From Trichoplax sp. H2 (lineage: Eukaryota > Placozoa > Uniplacotomia > Trichoplacea): a stretch of DNA of 64,000 nt. Both the position numbers and the translations under genes were made by a program. The stretch's first letter is position 1, and each line of letters begins with the position of its first letter. The stretch spans positions 124,001-188,000 of the forward strand of contig NOWV01000128.1 of the NCBI GenBank assembly GCA_003344405.1. The letters run 5' to 3'. Positions 56,328 through 64,000 of the stretch are shown one piece after another. The notes below the pieces were generated by a model. The model ran no database searches and was not told the DNA's origin. It worked only from the letters and a program-made list of their open reading frames with translations.

Positions 56328-59300
56328 ATGGCAGACAGTTGTGACAGTCAAACTGAAAGTGTTACTCCTATCAATATTTGCGATTTTTACTGGCGATCAC
56401 GACTATGCTCCAATACTTACAGACATGGTGATCCTTTGATCGAGTTTTCTATCTTATGGCCAGATAGTGCCACTTTGCAAGACTTTCTTGAAAATATAAC
56501 TATAACACAAGCAGAACTCAAGGATTTTTGTTTAATTGCTTTGCGCTGTGGCCCATTTGATGTTATCTCCTGCTTGTTGAAACGTGGATTCTTACCAAAT
56601 GGTCAACAAGAGATCTTTGGCAATTATAACTTTACTATGCTCCATGTCGCTGCTTTAGCAGGAAACCTTCCTGTCATGAAGGAATTATCGAAGCAGTATT
56701 CATCCATGAAGAGAATGAAAGATGAATTAGGTAAAATGGCATTCGTATTAATAGATGTTAACTATGACATTCAACACCCTGATCTAGATTTACTACGATA
56801 CATGTTTTATCATTGATGCTTCAGTATCTACAGTACTTGATGAGATACAAATATATTCATAGTATTTATCATCTAAAATCTGGACACTAGTTTTAGTCAT
56901 AAGCCTTGCCTGTCATGATATCGAAGCTATAGCGAGCCTACATCAACTGAATCATATTATTCATCGACATGCACATAGAGTAGATATACACCTATGGTAA
57001 ACACCAATCCGATCTAGACAAATCTATACAACACAAAGTAGACTTTCATAACTATAAATTGACGAAAGCAATCAAATCACCTGTAATCTACATAAATAGG
57101 ATTACATTTGGCATCATTATGTTGTTATTCTTAAAAGGTCGATTACCCGAAGAGATAGCCTCGATCGATTCTAAAGGATCAACTATAGTAACAGACAGGA
57201 AACGTAACGGTAAGAAAAATAAATTACGTTCACCTACTGATACTGAAATAAAAGAAATATTCCAATGGCTACGTGATCCAAATTGCTACGATGAATTCCT
57301 ATTAAAAATGCAGGTAAGTCTATAATACAATATGCTGCAAGAACTCGACATTGAATCTTTTACAAGCAATAACCATTACTGACGCAGTGGTGTACTTGTC
57401 ATGACACGATGTGGATATGATATATGCAGTGTTGTGCCTCTTGGAATCCATAACATTATTTTCCTTCGTATACTATTTCAGTTAATTGAATTGGATGTCA
57501 ATCGGATAAAAGATGAAAACGGCGATTTAATGTTGCACGTGGCTGTCACTCAAGGTAAGCATTAGTTTATGCTGTACAATATACTTTGAACTATAATTGA
57601 AGTGAATGATCTGATGAATTAAATATACGAGTAATTAACATCGACTTTAACCGTGAAATCCGAGAGTAAAGAAGCCTAACTAATTCTAAAGCTGTAATAC
57701 ATCAGTATCTTCAATTCTTGACCATGTATTGACTCCGTATGGCTGTTTAGCCTTAAGTTACTACCGAGTAATATAGCATATCTTGCACGAAGCATATTTT
57801 ATTTATTTTTATCTGTTACCAAGCTATTACCTTAGCATAGCAAATACATCTATTCTAGGAATTAGTCATATACCGTTTATTATGGCTTTGGTATACCTGC
57901 ATCATGCTTCTATTGAAGCGACCAACGAAAATGGCCTAACACCGTTATGCGTAGCTGCGAAATGTAGCCATTCAATGTTAGCCGACGTAAGTAGCCTAAA
58001 TACAGGAATATCAAATTAACATCAGAAGGAATCGTGTAACAAGATAGCATGATTACATTTCATAGTTCATCTAGACTATTAATCTTTTACATAAAGTAGT
58101 AGATACTTATCTCTTAGTGTATTGAAAGAAAAACGGCGATAAACATGATCTTTCCAATTTGTTTCAATTTATTGCTACCATATAATCATCATTATCATTT
58201 TATACATTATTTTCAATTTCTTCAAAAAGACTACCAGCTTATGAAGTTTAAAGTTCACTACTTGCTAACCTTTGTTATGTTGTCAATGTGAATACAAATT
58301 CAGTTTCCATTAGTTTGCGTACTGATTATCACTGCAAAAGTATATCAATTTGACTGACCATTATGCTCTCCCTTATTTAGATCTTGATATGTGTACTTGG
58401 TGCAAGCCCAAATACCTGTAATTCTCGAATCGGCTGGAGTCCTCTACATTATGCTGCTGCTAGAAATGATTACGATACAGCACGGTATGTATCTATGCAA
58501 AGTTCTAGCTACTTACTATTTATACTCTAGACCACATTAAAGGAATAATTAAGTGTAATTTAGTTAGGTATTGTCATAAATGCTAACTGATCCTTCTATT
58601 TACTAGATTCTTAGTCATGAGAGGCGCAGATGTAAATGTTGAAGATGAAAATGGAAGAAGACCAGATGATGTAGCCGAACGAAATGGGCTCTGTTATGCA
58701 TTATTGCAGACAGGAAGATCGAACCGTATCGAAAATTTAATCCAGAAAATTATGCAGGTAGACTAGAAAAACTGTAAACTTGCCGATTTAAAGTATACTT
58801 CCTTGAATGATATTTTATAACGAATTTCTTCACTCGCATATCATATTTGGATGATAACGAGTGAAAATCTTTATAAAAATGTTATGAATTATATTAATTA
58901 TAGGATTGCCTTCGTCAAGAAGACCTTAGGCAATCAGATTTATGCTTAACTGATGAGAATGATTGCACTCTATTGATGGTAGCAGTAAAGCAAAATAGGT
59001 AAGTGGTTACAGAAATACTTACGAATATATTCGCTTAAATTGAAACATATTACTATGTTTCAACCATCTTTCAAAGAAATGCCTAATTGTCTAACATTTA
59101 CTTAGTCTTCAAAGCATCGAAATATTAACCCGCTACAAGCATTGTCCTCTTGATGCACAGGACGGGAAGGTATGATACAATCAACCCAATAACCTATAAT
59201 TTTGTACGTCATTGTTGCATAGTGAACAAGTCCAGTTCATTGCAGTATTTTGACAAATGATAATTAACGTGCATCATAAAGCATGACATATGGTAGTACG

Positions 59301-62300
59301 TAAATATAGGAGATAGAAGAAGTATGTATATTGTTAATTTTGTATAAGCTAAAGTTAATCGTCTAGTAATACCAATGGCTATAGTATTCCTATTTAAATA
59401 CTTTTAAATTAATAATCACTAAACAATTTAAAGCGGCAATTGATAACATGCTACAATAGTAGTCTTTGCAAATAATTATCTTTGCATTCACTCTACAGAG
59501 CTATACAGTGATCTTACGTAATATTACCTTATAAGTATTGGAAAATGTAAACGCAAATACATCACTAACGCACTGATTCAGATTTATTTGTATCCAGTTT
59601 TTAAGAACTGCGCTATCACTCGCTATCATGGATGGAAATTTGGAAGTCACAAAATTACTATTAGAGTTTGTATTTATAATACCATGATGCGTACATGTTG
59701 TGCAGTAAATAATATTATTTTATAAACGTAATGAGGACGAATTAATTCGCAGAAGAAACTGTCAAGTTCGAATTGCCGATATTAGTGGATGGTTACCTTT
59801 GCATCATGCCGCATATAATGCTCATGAGGAAATTGTTTCGCTAATTTTAAGTAGCAACGACAGATTAGTGGTAAGGAGAACTTGTAGCACGTTATGTTAA
59901 TTTATTCACCATGTCCCAACGTTCCGAAGCCGTAGTACTTTCTGGTTATGCTAACGTACATTTCATTTCTGCAGGGTTTATCCAAAGCTCAACAATTATG
60001 CCAATCTACTAAGATAGGATTAATTATCACTGATGCTCAACTAAGGTAGGATCCTTTTTTCAGCATTGCCATTTCTTGTCTTACAAGGAAAACTCACCGT
60101 ATTATTTCAACGTTGATAATTATAACACGGGACAGACGGCGAAGGGAAATTGTAAAACCTATGGTCTTTGATTGTTGTACAAATGGAGATTGCGATAGAC
60201 TGTATTCTATCTTAGAAGAAGGAGACAACCTAAGCAATTATGTATGCTATACGCTATAAAAATTTTTGGGTCTATTTAATGTGTTATTGCTTATCGTAAA
60301 AAAGTGACTAGACGTATTAAATTGAACTTCCTTTTAGGTAAATTCTAACGAAAACCCGATTTTCATAGCTGCTCATAATGGTTATACAGGCATTGTTAAA
60401 ATTTTAATTGAGGTAGCAAAAAATTTAATACAAGTATTCTCTATCATTGTCTTTACCTAATATCTACATTTAGTGCTGATTCTGCGATAAGTGCATAATA
60501 TTAATTTTGCGGTTTTAGAACGGCGTGGATATTAGATGTAAAGAACCTAACAGCGACAACACCCTTTTACATATCGCTGCACAAGAAGGTCATAAGACAC
60601 TGGTAGAATTTCTAATTCCATATATTAACCCCGGCAAAAATAAACGTAAACTAGCCCCTATTGATGTCAATGCACTAAATTCGACTGGGTTCACCGCACT
60701 ACAGCTAGCAGCTGATAAAGGTTAGGCTTGTGATACTGTTATACACTGCTGACTAATTTAAAGGGCTAATGAGATTGGATGACAATTTCGTCAATCATAA
60801 ATAGGCCATCGCGAAATTCTCAGGATCTTTCTTGAAAATGGCGCATCGACGGCACTACTGGATGTAAATGGAAACCTATACTGTAGCGAATTTGACGGGT
60901 TGCAAGTTTTGATTGACAATAGCCGGAAAGAGAGAATGGAATTGTAAGTCAATACTTAATGCACGCCAACTAATTAAAAATTTAGGTGCGCAAGTGTGTT
61001 ATGTTATCTACTCTCTACAAATATGTATGCGCAAGTATAGTTCAACGTAAATTTATCTCTCACTTTTATTACTTTACCTTGGATTTTCTAATTTAATTAA
61101 TACATATGCGTATTTCATCGCTAGATTTAAAAGGTTTTGCAAGGATAAATCTGGTTTAACCAAATTACGTTCTGAATGGCTGGTAACTAATATTTAGATT
61201 ATTTACTTTTTCTTTATAACATTTTGACGACAATTCGCTGTTTTATATACTGTATATTTTCGAATGTGATTTCTGAGCAGATCCCATTTGACTATAATCT
61301 ACGGGATGAAAACGGTGACACCTTCTTAATGTACGCTGCATATTGTGGAAGACTAGACGTCATCAACTTTCTATTAGAACCAACTGTTAAAACCAAGAAT
61401 GCTGTCTTTCTGGACTTTCAAAGCGGTAGCACTACACCAGCTAGCGACGGCCAAGTAAGGGCATCCTTCTTAGCTCTATAATTAAATCGAAATATTGGAT
61501 TGTGTAGGTTTTCGGTATCAGGCAATGATGTAATACGTTAACATTTTACATTGCCAAATTATTCTTTCTTACAGCGAAGTTCACCAGGCACACCAGTTGG
61601 CCCGTATACCCCAGCCAGTTTAGGAAGAAGCCCAGAACTTAAGTTCCAACATAACGGAAAAACTGGCGGAGGGCCTGCGAGATCTCGTTCTGCGACAGAT
61701 AGCAGTATTGAAGGAGAGACCGCTAGAACTCTAGCTGCCGCAAATAATTATGAACAGATCAGTGATGCAACTATCCGTCGCCGTTTGTCATTGAGACGTA
61801 ATGATAGTGCTTTTAGCCGTTGGTCAATGGAAGACTCTAACGCTGACTCTGAATCCTACATTGAAGGGCAAAATATTGACGTTCGATTATTGCCCAGTAA
61901 CGAATTTGTTTGTGCTGTTAATCCTCGAGACGGTTATACAGCTTTACATCGTGCAGTGCAAGGCAGTGACAGTAACGTTGGTATCGTGAAAGTCTTAATT
62001 AACGCCAATAATGAATGTTTAAACATGTCTGAAAATTCAGGAAATACAGCTCTACATTTGGCTTGTCAATTACGCCGGAAAATGATAATAAAAGCACTCT
62101 TGGTAAGCCAATTACTAGTTTGACTTCCTGCTAACTGATATAGAAGTTGAATAAATTTATGGATAATCCACACTTTACTGATTGTGTAACATAATGTATT
62201 AATAATCATGTATTACTTTAACATCTATGTGCAAGCCTAACTGAAACATGTACAGCCTATTATTGTTTTTTGATAAGGGAAAAGTGATAAAAATTTTTAC

Positions 62301-62780
62301 CGCGTTTATTTCGTTAATTTTGGTAGTAGTATTGATCATAATATCGGTAGATATCAATTCGGCATCAACATCACTATATACCTAATACTGTGCCACCTCA
62401 TAGCTACAATTTTCTACTAAATAGAACTTTCGAGAGTTAGACGTCAACATTCAGAATGAAAATGGTCTCTTGGCTGACGATTTAACGGCGCTAACAGCGA
62501 CCAAGCAAAATATTAAAAAATTGCGTGATGAACGTACTGATTACCAGTAAGCTTGCAATTGACTCTTTGATAACGCATTAATTTGGTTATAATAATACTT
62601 AAATGCTTCAATGAACATTTACGTTACGTGTCATGGATAGATTTTCTATCAACAATAACCACTGAATAATTCATTGTTAGTCATAGAAAGCCGACGGATC
62701 AAGCTGATGAAGTAGCAGTCAGTAGTGATGGGACTTCTATCGATTTTGATGTTTTGAATGCTGTATTTAAGTCCCTTTAA
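56328..62780 (+). CDS. Large ankyrin-repeat protein, 989 aa
   Basis: Twenty exons in continuous phase: 56328-56730, 57138-57313, 57482-57554, 57859-57986, 58381-58484, 58607-58757, 58904-58998, 59106-59169, 59598-59669, 59736-59870, 59975-60045, 60136-60241, 60338-60412, 60519-60720, 60805-60943, 61125-61182, 61281-61454, 61575-62102, 62425-62546 and 62687-62780. Start ATG 56328 (MADSCDSQTESV). Ankyrin repeats are spread along the chain: NFTMLHVAALAGNLPVMKE, GWSPLHYAAARNDYDTARF, GWLPLHHAAYNAHEEIVS, NTLLHIAAQEGHKTLVEFL, GFTALQLAADKGHREILRI, GYTALHRAVQ and NTALHLACQLRRKMIIKAL. The large exon 18 inserts a Ser/Arg/Pro-rich segment with RRRLSLRRNDS, a protein-kinase-A-like site. No membrane span or enzyme domain was seen, so a cytosolic scaffold is likely. 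The specific family was not recognised. Confidence 0.85.
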
Positions 62781-63841
62781 AAAGGCTGAGCAAGAGAAGC
62801 AGCATGATAATTTATACCTAAAAGCTTAATATTTAAAATTGCTATTCGGTATAAAACAGTACAAATTGTGAATTCCATAATGACGAAGTAGCCTAAATTT
62901 TAATCAATACTTTAAAACTTAAAACCTTATGAATATGTAATTGATATTGAAGATATCGATTTTATTTCATAGCTTAATCTGATAAAATTATCTCCTACGA
63001 ACGTTTACTCAGCCAATTGACTAGTCTACATGTAAGTTATTGTATGATTGTATGAATTATAATATCACTAGCTCACCCTAAATGCGTTCTTTAAAGTAAG
63101 ATTAGGCTTGATTAATAGTAACAATTTCACGAAATGTCAAATGTTTTGCTTTGTAAGAATTTAGCTTATTGTAATATAATGTATTAATTAATAAGTATGC
63201 ACTATAATGGTAAGTGCATTTACAGTATGAAAGTAAGTATTATGATTTAAGTGAAGAAAGTTTTATATAGAAAGAGTTGTAAAACGTTTAACAATACAGA
63301 TCCGTATGTATACTCATGTGAATTTCCAAAAAATTGCTATTCTAATATTTTAGTTAATTAATGGCTTAAATGAACATTAATTTTTTGGAGATTTTACCTC
63401 ATACAAACGAATGAACATAATTCGATGGTTTATGTTAATATATTAAAATAATATCGTAATTTAATATAATTACGTCTCTGTTTAAAATTTATAAGATTAG
63501 TAATTGTAATCGCGATCTCATTTGGTATGCCAGATTTGCCCTATTTTTATAATTAAGTGCTCGTAAATTAAATTATCTCGATTTCATTAGAATTAGATTC
63601 ATTTGAAAGATTAAAATACACGAATTTATACTAAGCGTTTAAGAAGATTTTGTTACTCTATTTAAAAGCAGAAGAGCATGCGATACTACGAAAATGTAAT
63701 AGTGTAGTAGTACCTATTTACATTGCATATATCACGTGTAACAGTTATAACCGGGTACATACTGAATAAGTGTTTGTACGTGATTAACTAAACTGCATAC
63801 TTAGTATTTTAAAATTGTTGATTTATTGGTCAATCATACAG
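62781..63841. other. 3' flank of the ankyrin gene, very AT-rich
   Basis: No repeat or exon was recognised. It includes the presumed 3' UTR of the ankyrin gene. Confidence 0.45.
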
Positions 63842-64000
63842 CACTAACGCAACATTCTGTTCCTACTCATTGGGTAGCAACTAATATAGCCAATACAGTT
63901 GCTTTTTCAGCTTTAAGAATATCTAAATTTGTCAGGCAGTCTACAGCCTTACCTGTTCATTCATGACTATTATTGACATCCAAGCAAGCCTAGAGCTGTG
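63842..64000 (+). other. Possible exon at window edge
   Basis: After CATACAG an open frame of 41 codons runs to TGA at about 63967 (VPTHWVATNIANTVAFSALR and so on), with more balanced composition than its surroundings. An ATG at about 63964, in another frame, stays open to the window end (MTIIDIQASLEL). Either could belong to a gene continuing beyond the window. There is no family match. Confidence 0.22.

Overview
The window looks like nuclear DNA from an early-branching animal. It is strongly AT-rich. Its genes are split into many short exons (often 40-200 nt) with GT-AG introns, and they include animal or eukaryotic families: a full MRP-type ABC transporter with TMD0, prohibitin 1, the ciliary protein DRC5/TCTE1 and UMPH-1 type 5'-nucleotidases. 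A placozoan (Trichoplax-like) fits the compact AT-rich genes, but that is inference; no species marker was seen. Coding exons below were assembled by eye from reading frame, splice sites and phase agreement.

Layout. 1-8.5 kb: mostly non-coding, with two 20-N gaps (2589-2608, 5719-5738), each flanked by near-identical sequence. 8.6-10.2 kb (+): a small secreted acidic protein with an EF-hand-like loop, whose only recognised intron is almost entirely a ~254-bp tandem repeat. 15.6-17.4 kb (-): two adjacent two-exon paralogs of unknown function. 20.5-29.3 kb (-): a 29-exon ABCC/MRP transporter. 29.3-32.6 kb: the divergent intergenic region between it and prohibitin, holding two ~178-bp repeat arrays around an AT hairpin. 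32.6-35.1 kb (+): prohibitin 1, 8 exons. 35.2-39.7 kb: repeat-rich spacer (196-bp duplication, 46-bp minisatellite, TGTACAGTA palindromes, a MITE-like element). 39.7-42.7 kb (+): DRC5/TCTE1, 14 exons. 43.7-46.4 and 48.9-51.4 kb (-): two tandem NT5C3-like nucleotidases with the same exon structure. 52-54.5 kb: 195-bp and ~235-bp tandem repeats. 56.3-62.8 kb (+): a 20-exon ankyrin-repeat protein of 989 aa. 62.8-64 kb: spacer with a weak exon candidate.

The genes form no obvious pathway: membrane export, inner-mitochondrial-membrane scaffold, axonemal regulation, pyrimidine nucleotide catabolism and an ankyrin scaffold. The least explained items are the paralog pair at 15.6-17.4 kb, which has a heat-shock-element-like site upstream, the repeat-built intron at 8.8-10.2 kb, and the paired ~178-bp arrays next to the prohibitin start.
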